Source: Clostridium acidisoli DSM 12555 (GTDB lineage: Bacteria > Bacillota > Clostridia > Clostridiales > Clostridiaceae). Taken from it: a stretch of DNA of 64,000 nt. Made by a program: the position numbers and the translations under genes. The stretch covers positions 33,499-97,498 of the forward strand of contig NZ_FWXH01000011.1 of NCBI RefSeq assembly GCF_900176305.1. Reading direction: 5' to 3'. The notes beneath the pieces are model-generated. The model was not told the DNA's origin. It saw only the letters and a list, made by a program, of their open reading frames with translations, and made no database searches. Each line of letters starts with the position of its first letter. The stretch's first letter is position 1. Below are positions 25,055 to 35,149 of the stretch, one piece after another.

Positions 25055-26495
25055 ATTTAAGCTTGTCTCATTCATTACCATACTTTTATTGTTTATTATA
25101 ACTCTTTCAAGTTTTCTAGTATTAAATGGCATAAAAATCTATCAAAATAAAGAGTCAGAAAATATTTTATTAAACCAAAAAGACATGTTCGAACAATATT
25201 TAGATGAAAATTTTAGTGAAGCTACTAGTAATAAAAATAATGACAAGCTTGAATTAGTAAGAGCAACTCTCTTCAATAAACCTTGGCTCAGAACCATCCC
25301 TGCCAGTATATATAATGCAAAGGGAGACCTTCTTTCTGGTTTTAATTCAGAGAATAAATTAAATGAAAATAGTGAAAAAAGTATTATGCTTAAATATGCT
25401 ATGGAAGGTAAAATTTCATATAGACAGGATAGCAATGTAATGTATTTTTATTCCCCTATTAAATATAAAAATATTACGGTGGCAATTCTAGAACTTCAGT
25501 ATTCTACCAAGGAAAACAACGATTTTTACAACAATATTAAGTTAATGTTCTTTGGTACCGGTTTGCTTTCTTTAATTGTTGGAATAACGTTAGGCTTCTT
25601 TTATTTATCTAATTTCAGTAAGGATATATATACTATTAAAAATTCAGTTGAAAATATTCAAGCTGGAAATTTCAATAATATAGCTGAGATTAACAGAGAA
25701 GATGAGTTAGGAGAATTGAGCAAAGACCTGATACATATGAGCAGTACCATCGAAAAGAACATTAAAGAATTAGAGGTTGAAAAAGACACTTTAAGTAAGG
25801 CAGTAAACAAACTAAAAAAAATGGACAAAGAGCAGAAAGAGTTCATAGGTAATGTAACCCATGAATTCAAAACACCAATAACTTCAATAAAGGCTTATTC
25901 AGATGTAATGGGTATGTATAGCGATGATTTATCTTTAATTAAAGATGGTACTGAAAGTATATCAAAGGAATGTGACCGTCTCACAAACATGGTGGATAAA
26001 ATTTTAGAATTATCATATCTAGAAAAATACGATTTTGAAATTGAGAAAAAAGAAATAAATTTAAAAGACCTAGTAGAACAAATTTGTTTTAGAATGTCTG
26101 GTAAAATAAAGAAAAACAAATTATCTTTAGATTACAAAGTTGATGACATAAGTATTATAGCAGATCCAGATAACCTTAGACATATAATTATAAATTTAAT
26201 AGACAACGCTATAAAATATAATGAACCTGACGGAAGCATAAGTGTCTTCTGCAAAAAGAATAAAGATATGCTTCAAATAAATGTAACAGATACAGGCATA
26301 GGAATGTCAGAAGAACATTTAGATAAAATATTTGAGCCCTTCTATAGAGTAGAAACGCATAGAAGCCGTAAAACGGGTGGAAATGGTTTAGGTTTAGCAT
26401 TAGTTAAAAATCTGGTTGAAAAACAAAAAGGCACTATACTTGTGAGTTCAACTTTAAACAAAGGCACAAGCTTTTCTATTAGCTTGCCATTATAA
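25038..26495 (+). CDS. Membrane sensor histidine kinase with HAMP domain
   Basis: A 485-residue protein. Transmembrane helices lie at about 11-33 and 167-190, enclosing a ~130-residue extracellular sensor region; then HAMP (191-243), the dimerisation helix with phospho-acceptor His275 in FIGNVTHEFKTPITSIKAYSD, and an ATPase domain with N-box HIIINLIDNAIKYN, G1 DTGIGMS and G2 GGNGLGLAL. It phosphorylates the response regulator with which it overlaps. Stimulus unknown, sensed outside the cell. Confidence 0.93.
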   Translation: MKIGIKFKLVSFITILLLFIITLSSFLVLNGIKIYQNKESENILLNQKDMFEQYLDENFSEATSNKNNDKLELVRATLFNKPWLRTIPASIYNAKGDLLSGFNSENKLNENSEKSIMLKYAMEGKISYRQDSNVMYFYSPIKYKNITVAILELQYSTKENNDFYNNIKLMFFGTGLLSLIVGITLGFFYLSNFSKDIYTIKNSVENIQAGNFNNIAEINREDELGELSKDLIHMSSTIEKNIKELEVEKDTLSKAVNKLKKMDKEQKEFIGNVTHEFKTPITSIKAYSDVMGMYSDDLSLIKDGTESISKECDRLTNMVDKILELSYLEKYDFEIEKKEINLKDLVEQICFRMSGKIKKNKLSLDYKVDDISIIADPDNLRHIIINLIDNAIKYNEPDGSISVFCKKNKDMLQINVTDTGIGMSEEHLDKIFEPFYRVETHRSRKTGGNGLGLALVKNLVEKQKGTILVSSTLNKGTSFSISLPL

Positions 26496-26532
26496 ATTAA
26501 TTTTAAATGTGTAAAAAAATAAGTTTACAAAA

Positions 26533-26582
26533 TTGTGACATATAATTATAATTTTGTGACAATAATTTGCTATTCTTAAATA
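26533..26582 (+). promoter_or_regulatory. Direct repeat TTGTGACA and promoter of the propeller gene
   Basis: TTGTGACA occurs at 26533-26540 and 26554-26561, 21 bp apart, i.e. two helical turns, as OmpR-family dimers bind. TTGTGA of the second copy followed by TAAATA at 26577 after 17 bp may be the -35/-10. A far pairing of TATCTAGAGA (26584) with TCTCAGATA (about 26655) could fold the 5' leader. Confidence 0.45.
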
Positions 26583-26674
26583 GTTATCTAGAGACGTAGC
26601 TGACGTTATCTCCCAAATTGAAGAACATGAGAGTGTTACGGATGGTAGTTCTCAGATAAAAAGGAGGTAGGAAA

Positions 26675-27988
26675 TTGAAAACAAAGAAAACAATTGCACT
26701 TCTTATATTAGCTGGTGTTGTAGTATCATCTAGCGCTATGGTCATTAAAAATACTAACATATTGAACATTATTGAATCTACTAGAACTGAAACTAGCATC
26801 AAACTTGAAAATTACAAATCACCAAAAAATGTGAACACATCAGCTTATCAAGTAGATAAATATAATAATACAAATATTGCTGGATTAATTAGTGATAATG
26901 AGGCATTAACTTTAACTACTAAAAATGTACCTGAAAAAACTGTTATTCCTACTAATGAAAACTATTATTGCAGTATTTATAACTTAAATGATAAGAGTAA
27001 AAAGGACTTTAAAGATGTAAATATAGCAAATTTTTATGGTCTTTCTCCTGATAAAAAATATGTTCTTTATATGGAGCCAGTCTATGTTTCAAAAGATACT
27101 CCTGAAGAAGCAAAAAAAGCAGAGCAAAGGGGCAGTTTATATCATGGTTTAAAGGTTCTTGATTTATCTACCGGAAAAGTTAGCACTTTAATTCCTGACC
27201 ACTCTAATGGTGAATTTAAATGGATAAGCAATGATAAAATTTGGGCCAGCTTTTTTACTGGTTGGCAGATAATTGGCTTAGATGGAAAGATATATGCATC
27301 AGGTGATTATCCTGTAACTGGAAATGATGGTGCCTTTACAGTAGGTTCTGATATAAAAGACTTAGGTGATACTGTTGAAGGAAAAATATACTATAGCATA
27401 AGCAAAACTAATCCTTTGACTCTTAGTTTACAGTCTATGGACATCAAAACTAAAGAAACCACAGATTTATTTAGTACTAAAAATTCATTGAATGCATCAA
27501 AACAAGGTAATACAATTGTAATGAATAACTCAGCCGATCATGGTGAAACATCTCCTGGAATATATAATAGAACTTATAGCGAAATTATATTAGACTCAAC
27601 CGGAAAACTAATAAGAAGTATTGCTCTTCCTAACTATGACCAATACAATTTTATACTGTCACCAGATGGAAGTATGGCTGCCTATGTAGAATCTGATAAT
27701 GTTAAACCTAACAGTGTTGATTCCACTGCTAAAGCAGCTACTAATACAGATATTAATAATACTCCTTGTACCCTTAAAATTTTTGATATAAAAACTGGCT
27801 CTTCAAAGGAAATAATAAAATGCCCATATATTTCTAATGTAATATGGAATACTACGGGTGATTCTTTATCCTTTACTTCTGGAAGGGCTTATATCTCAGA
27901 AAAATTAACGGATGCTGAAGGCATGAGAAAATTTTCTATTACTCCAAATGAAAATATAAATTCCTATGTTGTTACCTTTGACAAATAG
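26675..27988 (+). CDS. Exported TolB-like beta-propeller protein (TTG start)
   Basis: A 437-residue protein read from TTG after AAGGAGG. Residues 1-25 (MKTKKTIALLILAGVVVSSSA) form a signal peptide or single membrane anchor. Repeated segments such as YGLSPDKKYVLYME, GEFKWISNDKIWASF, YNFILSPDGSMAAYVE and SNVIWNTTGDSLSFTS, spaced 40-60 residues, are the blades of a TolB/WD40-like propeller. No catalytic motif. It follows the two-component system by 180 bp and probably is its target or its accessory sensor on the cell surface. Confidence 0.7.
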   Translation: MKTKKTIALLILAGVVVSSSAMVIKNTNILNIIESTRTETSIKLENYKSPKNVNTSAYQVDKYNNTNIAGLISDNEALTLTTKNVPEKTVIPTNENYYCSIYNLNDKSKKDFKDVNIANFYGLSPDKKYVLYMEPVYVSKDTPEEAKKAEQRGSLYHGLKVLDLSTGKVSTLIPDHSNGEFKWISNDKIWASFFTGWQIIGLDGKIYASGDYPVTGNDGAFTVGSDIKDLGDTVEGKIYYSISKTNPLTLSLQSMDIKTKETTDLFSTKNSLNASKQGNTIVMNNSADHGETSPGIYNRTYSEIILDSTGKLIRSIALPNYDQYNFILSPDGSMAAYVESDNVKPNSVDSTAKAATNTDINNTPCTLKIFDIKTGSSKEIIKCPYISNVIWNTTGDSLSFTSGRAYISEKLTDAEGMRKFSITPNENINSYVVTFDK

Positions 27989-27995
27989 ATAAGAA

Positions 27996-28028
27996 TCTGT
28001 CGCATTCGCAATTATTTAGTGCGACAGA
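27996..28028. terminator. Terminator after propeller gene
   Basis: TCTGTCGCA pairs with TGCGACAGA (9 bp) seven bp past the stop codon; the plus-strand tail is only moderately T-rich. It lies between converging genes and may serve both. Confidence 0.6.
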
Positions 28029-28113
28029 CTCAAGTTGATTTTAAATTATATTCGCAAACAAATCCTTATATTTATCTTCTATTTTCATTTATATTATTAG
28101 CTTCAAAATTATT

Positions 28114-29496
28114 CTAAACACATGCGTTTTTGTTTTTTCCTTGAATTACGTTTAATTCATTCATCTTTTTTATTTCAACATATATAAAAATTAAAGATAT
28201 CATTGCAGTAAAAAAATCAGATAATGGAACAGATACAAAAACACCTGTCACTTTAAGAAATATTGGGATAATTAACATTAATGGTATTAGAAACAAAAAT
28301 GGTTTCATTATTGATAAAAATAATGCAGGCTTAGGCTTGCCAATGTACTGAAAAAAACTTGCGGCAATTACTTGAACACCTACTAAAGGACTCATAAATA
28401 TCATTATTCTTAAAATAGGAACCGTCAATGCTATTAATTCATTATTAGATGTAAAAGCACCAACTATTTTATTTGTAAAACTAATAATTATAACTAAAAA
28501 TACCAATGAAATTACCACTGATGTTAAAATTCCAAGCTTTAGGCTTTGTTTTACTCTATTGAATTTTTTAGCACCATAATTAAATCCTATAATAGGCTGA
28601 AGAGCCTGTCTAATTCCATACATAGGAATGCTAATAAACCCGAATACACGATTATATATACCAATTGCAGAAATATATAAATCAGATCCTCCATAAATTT
28701 TTAATGAATTATTTAATACTATAGCTAAAATTCCATAAGCCAGTTGTGTCATAAATGTGGATATCCCTAAGGAAATCGCTTCCTTTAATAACTTTATATC
28801 GATTGTTAAATTTTTAACTTTTACCCCTAAAGTTTTACTATTAAAACATACGTATACCAATAAAACTATGAAACATATTATTTGTGAAATGTCTGTAGCA
28901 ATGGCAGCCCCTTTTATACCATATTTGAGTCTTGTAACCAATATGTAATCTAACGGAATATTAATTACAGGTCCTATTATCATGCTTATCATAGCAATAT
29001 TAGCATGTCCTTCTGATTGTAGGATGCTATTGGCAACAATACTAAAAACGAAAAAAGCACTACAATATAAGGTAATTCTAAAGAATGTTACAGCATAGGG
29101 TAGTATATTTTCTAAAGAACCAAAAATGTACAACATAGGTGTAATGAAAGTCAGTCCTATAACCATAATTAAAATTCCTAATAGAACAGAGGATGTTAAT
29201 GCAGTACCCACAGCCTTTTCTGCTCTTAGTTTATTTCCAGCTCCAATGCTTCTGGAAATTATAGAAGCAATTCCAACCCCAATCATTTGAGAAAGAGCTA
29301 GTATTATTTGTTGAATAGGAAACACTATAGTTAAAGCTGCAATTCCTAAACTACCATTAGCCTGATTACCTATAAAAATTGCATCAATAAGATTATATAA
29401 TACATTAGCTAAAAATACACTTACGGCAGGAAGAGAAAACTTAAAGAGTAATTTTTTCATGTTGCCTTCCAAAATAAAATTTTCAAGTTCAGTCAT
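28114..29496 (-). CDS. MATE-family efflux transporter
   Basis: About 460 residues. I use the start at 29496 (MTELENFILEGNMKKLLFKFS), since GGAGG lies seven bases ahead; the upstream frame overlaps a small ORF. The protein has about 12 membrane helices in two homologous halves, with MATE features such as NVLYNLIDAIFIG near residue 30 and the second half GIYNRVFGFISIPMYGIRQALQPIIGFNYGA. Exports cationic drugs or metabolites using a Na or proton gradient. Last gene of the HD-GYP, dehydrogenase, small-membrane-protein, MATE operon. Confidence 0.9.
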   Translation of the reverse strand: MTELENFILEGNMKKLLFKFSLPAVSVFLANVLYNLIDAIFIGNQANGSLGIAALTIVFPIQQIILALSQMIGVGIASIISRSIGAGNKLRAEKAVGTALTSSVLLGILIMVIGLTFITPMLYIFGSLENILPYAVTFFRITLYCSAFFVFSIVANSILQSEGHANIAMISMIIGPVINIPLDYILVTRLKYGIKGAAIATDISQIICFIVLLVYVCFNSKTLGVKVKNLTIDIKLLKEAISLGISTFMTQLAYGILAIVLNNSLKIYGGSDLYISAIGIYNRVFGFISIPMYGIRQALQPIIGFNYGAKKFNRVKQSLKLGILTSVVISLVFLVIIISFTNKIVGAFTSNNELIALTVPILRIMIFMSPLVGVQVIAASFFQYIGKPKPALFLSIMKPFLFLIPLMLIIPIFLKVTGVFVSVPLSDFFTAMISLIFIYVEIKKMNELNVIQGKNKNACV

Positions 29497-29533
29497 ATTA
29501 TTACCTCCAAAAAAATTATATTGACTTATATAT

Positions 29534-29695
29534 TTATCGCTTATTCCATAAATTAATAAGCCCTCTAATAGCATTTAGGATCAGTGAAATTATTACTAAA
29601 ACACATACAATATTGGTATTATTACCTTTCCATAAAATAATGCTTGCAATCACCAATAAAATGATTGATGTTATTAACATAATTTTTGTTTTCAT
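29534..29695 (-). CDS. Small 53-residue membrane protein
   Basis: Not covered by longer gene models. ATG at 29695 follows GAGGTGAGGCAGG, and the frame MKTKIMLITSIILLVIASII then LWKGNNTNIVCVLVIISLIL ends NAIRGLINLWNKR. It has two hydrophobic helices (residues 4-21 and 28-45) and a basic tail. It sits 33 bp after the dehydrogenase gene and 37 bp before the MATE gene on the same strand, so it belongs to that operon. Function unknown; perhaps an accessory to the transporter. Confidence 0.6.
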   Translation of the reverse strand: MKTKIMLITSIILLVIASIILWKGNNTNIVCVLVIISLILNAIRGLINLWNKR

Positions 29696-29727
29696 ACCTG
29701 CCTCACCTCATTGAACCACAAAATATA

Positions 29728-30939
29728 TTATATCACTAAACTTTCCAGTAGTTCCTCACATTCCTTGATATTTATTATTTTTGGTACAGGATAACCTGGA
29801 TTTCCTTCTTTAGTTGCCCTTTGTGAAATTAAATGTATATCCTCTTTCTTTAATTCTTTTATACCTAATGGAATATTCATATTTGCATTCATATCTTTTA
29901 TCTTTGTTATCACCTTCATTGCTAAATCTTTTTTTGTTTCATTTGCTTTTCCTAAATTTAAATAAATAGCAATTTCCGATAACTTTGCATAAGCTGACTC
30001 TCCGTAATACTCTAGCACCTTTGGAAGTATTATTGCATTAGCGAGTCCATGTGCAACTCCATATAAACCGCCAATACTATGAGCTATTGCATGTACATAA
30101 CCAACATAAGCTCTAGTAAAAGCTTCTCCTGCATAATTTGATGCTACAAGCATTGCATTACGTCCATCAAGATTAGTTCCATCTTTATATACATTTTCTA
30201 AATTTTCTATAATTAATTTTATTGCTTTTAATGCCTTATCATCTGTATAACTTGTTCCATTTTTTCCTATATAAGCTTCAATGGCATGAGTTAATGCATC
30301 CATTCCAGTTGAAGCAGTGAGATGGCTTGGCACTCCTACAGTTAATTCTGGATCCAATATTGCAAAATCTGGTACAAGTTTAAAGTCTGCTATAGCATAT
30401 TTTTCATGAGTATTAGCATCTGTCACTACAGCAGCAACAGTAACTTCTGATCCACTTCCAGCTGTAGTAGGCACTGCAAAAAGTGGCGCTATAGGCTTCC
30501 TAACCTTTAACAGTCCTCTTAAATCTTTAACCTGTAAATTACTATTGGCAGCCCTTGCTGCTACAACCTTTCCACAATCAATTGGCGAACCTCCACCAAT
30601 TACAGCAATTGCCTTACAACCACTATCTTTATAAACTTTAAGACAATCCTCAATATTTTCTATAGTTGGATTAGGTTTTACATTGTCATAAAGCTCATAA
30701 CCTATATTGTTTTCCTTTAGTTTTTCCAAAAAAGTTTCTAATAATCCTGATTTCATTATGGTTTTGCTAACTATAATTAAGGCTTTATCAATATGCTGTT
30801 CTTTCATTATGTCTGATAATTTATTTACACTACCTGCACCATATATTACCTTAGGTGTTTTAAACTTTACATGTTTAGTTCCTACTCTAACTATAGCCTG
30901 CACCGTTCTATAATATACTTTTTTTAATGTCCAAATCAT
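29728..30939 (-). CDS. Iron-containing (group III) alcohol dehydrogenase
   Basis: A 403-residue protein. The N-terminal Rossmann part has IAVIGGGSPIDCGKVVAARA and PTTAGSGSEVTVAAVVT binding NAD(P); metal is held by Asp and His of GMDALTHAIEAY and HAIAHSIGGLYGVAHGLANAI, the family signature. It interconverts an alcohol and aldehyde; the clostridial context suggests butanol/ethanol or diol type chemistry, unproven. GGAGG is upstream, and only 15 bp separate it from the HD-GYP gene, so expression is linked. Confidence 0.93.
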   Translation of the reverse strand: MIWTLKKVYYRTVQAIVRVGTKHVKFKTPKVIYGAGSVNKLSDIMKEQHIDKALIIVSKTIMKSGLLETFLEKLKENNIGYELYDNVKPNPTIENIEDCLKVYKDSGCKAIAVIGGGSPIDCGKVVAARAANSNLQVKDLRGLLKVRKPIAPLFAVPTTAGSGSEVTVAAVVTDANTHEKYAIADFKLVPDFAILDPELTVGVPSHLTASTGMDALTHAIEAYIGKNGTSYTDDKALKAIKLIIENLENVYKDGTNLDGRNAMLVASNYAGEAFTRAYVGYVHAIAHSIGGLYGVAHGLANAIILPKVLEYYGESAYAKLSEIAIYLNLGKANETKKDLAMKVITKIKDMNANMNIPLGIKELKKEDIHLISQRATKEGNPGYPVPKIINIKECEELLESLVI

Positions 30940-30954
30940 GCTTTCACCTCCATA

Positions 30955-32166
30955 TTACTTATTTTTCTCACAATTTTTAAATACCTTGTCAACATCCTCA
31001 ACTCTATCTTTATCAATAAAGTTGCCCTTAGCCATATCCCTCATTATTTCAATTACTTTATTGTGCTCTAATGGTTCTCTGTATGGTCTTTTTTCTGTAA
31101 GTCCTTGATAAATATCTATGCATCCCATTAATCTTGAATTAAAATCAAGCTCGTCCGCTTTTTTACCATATGGATATCCGTTTCCATTTAGTTTTTCATG
31201 ATGATTAGCTGCCCACTCAGTTATTTCCTCAAATCCATCAATTTTTGATAAAGCTGCTCTTGTATAATAAGTATGAGTTTTTATAATATCAAATTCTTCG
31301 TCAGTAAGTTTACCCGGTTTATCTAAAATTGTATTTGGAATAGCAAGTTTTCCAATGTCGTGTAGATTAGCTGCAATTACCAGTTTTGTTTTTTCTTCAT
31401 AAGCATATCTATAATAATTTGCCATAACTTCAGCCTTTTCAGCAATTCCACTTGAATGTCTCATAGTAAATTTTGATTTTACGTCTATTATTTTTGAAAA
31501 TACACCAGTAATTGATCTTACTTCCTCAAGACCTAAATCAAATGTGAATTTAGGAATTTTTTCATCTAACACAGAACCTATAAAATCTTCTCCAAGATCC
31601 AATTTAAAACCTGTATTCTCAATTAATTCCAAAAATATCTTACATATTTGTGGATTAAAAAGTTTACCGCTTTGTTCCTCAACAAACTTTTTTATTTTTA
31701 CTTTATTTTCTCCCCACATTTGATCAATTAAAAATTGATTTTCCATATAATCTGAAAAACATATTATTTGTGATATTAGTGGTATCTCTTCCCCTTTTAA
31801 TTTGAAGAAACCACTACCATCATATTTTTCATGGTGATACCTAATTATATTCTTTCGTGTTTTTAAAAATGGATAGTTTGTTATGTTATTTTCTCCTGTT
31901 ATACAATGCTCCATCTTATGTTCTTCAGTATTTATATTGTCATTTAATATATCATTATAAGCTTCACTTATCCCATTATCATGTAAAATAGCAAGCGATA
32001 CAATATCATATAAATCCTCATTATCATAATTTAATTCCATGGCTATTCTTAATGACATATATGCAACTCTTTTTCCGTGATTTGTCCTTCGTCCAGCTAT
32101 ATCCATTTCTACAAAATCAAGTGTTGAGGAAACAGCTAGCAAAAATTGATTTAATCTAAATTTCAT
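30955..32166 (-). CDS. Tandem HD-GYP protein (cyclic-di-GMP phosphodiesterase-like)
   Basis: A 403-residue soluble protein with two HD-GYP-like halves. The C-terminal half is canonical: HSSGIAEKAEVM, ANLHDIGKLAIPNTILDKPGKL, THTYYT, HHEKLNGNGYP. The N-terminal half is a degenerate copy: HGKRVAYMSLRIAMELN, LAILHDNGISEAY and RYHHEKYDGSGFF. HD-GYP domains hydrolyse cyclic-di-GMP using a di-iron site; here at least the second half appears competent, since HDxGK, HHE and GYP are present. No membrane or sensor domain. First gene of an operon with a dehydrogenase, small membrane protein and MATE pump. Confidence 0.85.
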   Translation of the reverse strand: MKFRLNQFLLAVSSTLDFVEMDIAGRRTNHGKRVAYMSLRIAMELNYDNEDLYDIVSLAILHDNGISEAYNDILNDNINTEEHKMEHCITGENNITNYPFLKTRKNIIRYHHEKYDGSGFFKLKGEEIPLISQIICFSDYMENQFLIDQMWGENKVKIKKFVEEQSGKLFNPQICKIFLELIENTGFKLDLGEDFIGSVLDEKIPKFTFDLGLEEVRSITGVFSKIIDVKSKFTMRHSSGIAEKAEVMANYYRYAYEEKTKLVIAANLHDIGKLAIPNTILDKPGKLTDEEFDIIKTHTYYTRAALSKIDGFEEITEWAANHHEKLNGNGYPYGKKADELDFNSRLMGCIDIYQGLTEKRPYREPLEHNKVIEIMRDMAKGNFIDKDRVEDVDKVFKNCEKNK

Positions 32167-32256
32167 TGTGAACTCCTCTCTTTATCGTCAGTAAAATTTA
32201 TATAAATTATTTTATATTTATATCATATAACATCTACCTAAAACATTGCAAAACAT

Positions 32257-32967
32257 TTAAACATATTTTTCTATTTTTCTAAAATTGTTGTCAAATATTT
32301 TTTCTTTACATTTTATATCCATATAAATATTAGATGAATGATTTGATTGAATATATATAGAATCCATAGAAACATTGTTTGCTCCAGTTATATCACTAGT
32401 ATAATCATTACCTATCATAAGGCTATCCTCTACATTTATATTTTCTTCTTTTATTAGATGATAAAAAAATTTTTCATCTGGCTTACATATACATATATCT
32501 GCTGAGAAGTACATTCCATCAAAATACTTATAAATATCAACATATTTCAATTCTGGAATAGAAAACTCTCTCTGACCGTTTGAAAGAAGAAAAATTTTTT
32601 TATCTTTGCTCTTAATTAAATCAAGCACCTCCAAAACACCATCATAGATTCCAATATAATTTGTAGATAAAATCCTAAAAATTTTTACCGTTTGATTAAC
32701 AAGTTCTTCGCTAGGACTTACTCCTTTATTTAAATATATTTTTCTAAAAACTTCCTTAATTTTAGTGTCCGGATAGTTAGTGCTTTTATTAGCCATTAAA
32801 TTAGCCTTAACAATAAAACCGTAATTGTTTTTCAATTCACATTTATCATATCTAGCTCCATTATAAGAATAAAATTTAGAAAGCTTTTCCCAAAGTTCTT
32901 CTTTTTCTTCATCAGTTCTAAGATCAATTAACGTTCCGTATAAATCAAAAATATAATTTTTATACAT
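32257..32967 (-). CDS. HAD-superfamily hydrolase
   Basis: A 236-residue protein. Motif I is FDLYGTLID (nucleophile Asp at position 8, second Asp replaced by Tyr at +2 as in several dehalogenase-like members), motif II FLLSNGQ, motif III Lys in CKPDEKFF and motif IV MIGNDYTSDITGA. It removes phosphate or halide from a small molecule; the substrate is unknown. Cap domain lies between motifs I and II. Not obviously in an operon. Confidence 0.85.
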   Translation of the reverse strand: MYKNYIFDLYGTLIDLRTDEEKEELWEKLSKFYSYNGARYDKCELKNNYGFIVKANLMANKSTNYPDTKIKEVFRKIYLNKGVSPSEELVNQTVKIFRILSTNYIGIYDGVLEVLDLIKSKDKKIFLLSNGQREFSIPELKYVDIYKYFDGMYFSADICICKPDEKFFYHLIKEENINVEDSLMIGNDYTSDITGANNVSMDSIYIQSNHSSNIYMDIKCKEKIFDNNFRKIEKYV

Positions 32968-32987
32968 AACTCTCCTTTACGCATATA

Positions 32988-33033
32988 CATAAAATAAAGA
33001 CCGATAAATTTATTATCAGCCTTTATTTTATGT
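32988..33033. terminator. Long A/T-rich stem-loop
   Basis: ACATAAAATAAAG and CTTTATTTTATGT form a 13-bp stem with an inner GATAA/TTATC pair, just past the end of the gene at 33039. It probably ends that transcript on the minus strand. Confidence 0.6.
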
Positions 33034-33038
33034 GTATA

Positions 33039-33410
33039 TTAATTTTTTTTATTTTTAACTCTATTTGGTTTTGCTTTTGGTTTTGGTTTAAAAGAGTCAT
33101 TTTTAGAACTTGAACTTTTTATATTTTTTTTGTTTTTATCCCCAACCCAAAAATCAAGTGTTGTTAATATAACTAATATTACTATACCAGTCCCTATATA
33201 ATACTGCCAGCTTTGTTCACTGTATCTACTTGAAAAATATCCACTAAGTACAACAAGTATAACTGATATTACTGTTGCTATTATTTTTACCGTAAGATTT
33301 GGTTTAAATTTACTAAAAACAAATTTTTTTAATAGGTTGTAAATTACTATAGCAATAAAAGCAAATACCAGAACCTTTAATATTAAAACTGCCGTTAATC
33401 CCATTTTCAT
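33039..33410 (-). CDS. Small membrane protein, unknown function
   Basis: A 123-residue protein with three hydrophobic helices at about 5-25, 42-62 and 71-90, then a strongly basic tail rich in Lys, Pro and Ser (KNDSFKPKPKAKPNRVKNKK). No family is recognised. It lies 18 bp after argS on the same strand, so it may be in the same transcript. The tail could bind nucleic acid or acidic lipid. Confidence 0.6.
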   Translation of the reverse strand: MKMGLTAVLILKVLVFAFIAIVIYNLLKKFVFSKFKPNLTVKIIATVISVILVVLSGYFSSRYSEQSWQYYIGTGIVILVILTTLDFWVGDKNKKNIKSSSSKNDSFKPKPKAKPNRVKNKKN

Positions 33411-33428
33411 CCCTCCAAGAAAATTATA

Positions 33429-35120
33429 CTACATTTTTTCTACTACGCCTACTCCAAGTAAATTCAATCCATTTTTTATTACTTCTGTTGTTGCCTCTGT
33501 AAGTCTAAGTCTAGAATTTTTAACTAAAATGTCTTCCTCTGTACTTATCTTATTAAGATTATAGAATTTATTGAAAGCTTTTGCTATTTCAATAACATAT
33601 CTAGTTAAAATTGAAGGTTCTAACTTATCTATAGCATTAAAGATTGCTCCCTGAAAGCCAGCAAGAAGTTTTATTAGTTCAAACTCCTCAGTTGTATTTA
33701 ATTTTGAGTAATCTATTTCACCTTCTGCATTTCCAAGCTTTCTTAATATGCTTTTTCCTCTAGCATAAGTATATTGAACATATGGACCTGTTTCTCCATC
33801 AAAGCTAAGCATTTCTTTCCAATCAAATACTATATCCTTTTCTCTGCTATTTTTAAGGAAAGTAAATACTACTGAACCTACTCCAACTTTTTCAGAAACT
33901 TCTTCTTTATTTTCAAGCTCTGGATTTTTTTCATTTATTATTTCTAGTGTTTTATCTACTGCCTCTTTTAACAAATCTTCAAGGAATATAACTTCCCCTT
34001 TTCTAGTTGAAAATTTCCTATCCGAAAATCTAACCATTCCAAAACTAACATGATTACAGTCTTTTGACCACTCATGGTTCATAAGTTCTAAAGTTTTAAA
34101 TAACTGTCTAAAGTGAAGTTTTTGATCACTTCCTACTACATAAATACTTTTATAAAAATCATAAGTTTTCTTTCTGTATTCTGCAGCTGCAAGGTCCCTC
34201 GTAGCATATATTGTAGCTCCGTCAGATTTTTTTATAATGCATGGAGGCATATTGTATTCTTCAAGCATTACTACCTTTGCTCCATTACTATCTACAAGTA
34301 ATCCTTTTTTATCTATTTCTTCAACTACTTCATCCATTTTATCGTTGTAAAAACTTTCTCCAGCATAAGAATCAAATTTTACATTTAATAATTTATATAC
34401 ATTTTCAAATTCTTTTAGACTAAGTTCTCTAAATGTTTTCCAAAGTTCAACTTCTTCTTTTTCTCCATCTTCTAGCTTTTTAAAATACATTCTTCCCTCA
34501 TCTTCTAGTGATGGATCTTTATCTGCTTCATCATGGAATTTTACATATATTCTTAAAAGTTCTTTTATCGGTTCTTTTTCTAAAGCATCCTTATCACACC
34601 ATCTTTTATAAGCGGAAATAAGTTTACCAAATTGTGTACCCCAATCTCCAAGATGATTTATTCCTATGCAATTGTAACCTTCAAAACTAAGGATTTTGTA
34701 AAGTGAATTTCCTATAGCTGTACTAAAAAGATGCCCAACATGAAAAGGTTTTGCTATATTTGGTGAAGAAAAATCAATAGTTATATTTTTACCTTCTCCA
34801 ACCTTTGATGAACCATACTCATCTTTTTCATCAAATATTTTTTCTAAAGTGTTTTTACTAAATACGGCTTTATCCACATAAAAATTTAAATATGGTCCCA
34901 AATTTTCTACTCTCTCAAATCCATTTTTGTTTATATTTGCTGCAATTTCTTCTGCAATCTTATTTGGTGCCTTTCTTAATTCTTTAGCCAATGAAAAACA
35001 TGGAAAAGCGTAATCTCCCATTTCTGGTTTCGGTGGTATTTCAATAAGTTTCTCTATTTTATCCACATCTACATCTATGTTTTCTCCTATTACTTTAGCA
35101 ATCTCTTTTTTATAATCCAT
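33429..35120 (-). CDS. argS: Arginyl-tRNA synthetase
   Basis: 563 residues from start [20 protein letters not shown] at 35120, with GGAGG seven bases upstream; longer frames would read through the T-box leader. Class I synthetase signatures: HIGH-like HVGH in [15 protein letters not shown] and KMSK-like segment [11 protein letters not shown], with the N-terminal tRNA-D-loop domain ([17 protein letters not shown]). The C-terminal anticodon-binding domain ends [10 protein letters not shown]. Charges tRNA-Arg. Upstream T-box leader senses uncharged tRNA. Confidence 0.96.
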   Translation of the reverse strand: MDYKKEIAKVIGENIDVDVDKIEKLIEIPPKPEMGDYAFPCFSLAKELRKAPNKIAEEIAANINKNGFERVENLGPYLNFYVDKAVFSKNTLEKIFDEKDEYGSSKVGEGKNITIDFSSPNIAKPFHVGHLFSTAIGNSLYKILSFEGYNCIGINHLGDWGTQFGKLISAYKRWCDKDALEKEPIKELLRIYVKFHDEADKDPSLEDEGRMYFKKLEDGEKEEVELWKTFRELSLKEFENVYKLLNVKFDSYAGESFYNDKMDEVVEEIDKKGLLVDSNGAKVVMLEEYNMPPCIIKKSDGATIYATRDLAAAEYRKKTYDFYKSIYVVGSDQKLHFRQLFKTLELMNHEWSKDCNHVSFGMVRFSDRKFSTRKGEVIFLEDLLKEAVDKTLEIINEKNPELENKEEVSEKVGVGSVVFTFLKNSREKDIVFDWKEMLSFDGETGPYVQYTYARGKSILRKLGNAEGEIDYSKLNTTEEFELIKLLAGFQGAIFNAIDKLEPSILTRYVIEIAKAFNKFYNLNKISTEEDILVKNSRLRLTEATTEVIKNGLNLLGVGVVEKM

Positions 35121-35149
35121 AAATCTACCTCCTGTAAAATATATTATTT

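Noticed and set aside
25142..26400. Minus-strand open frames inside the histidine kinase gene
   Set aside because: They are shadows of the kinase reading frame, without ribosome sites or recognisable motifs.
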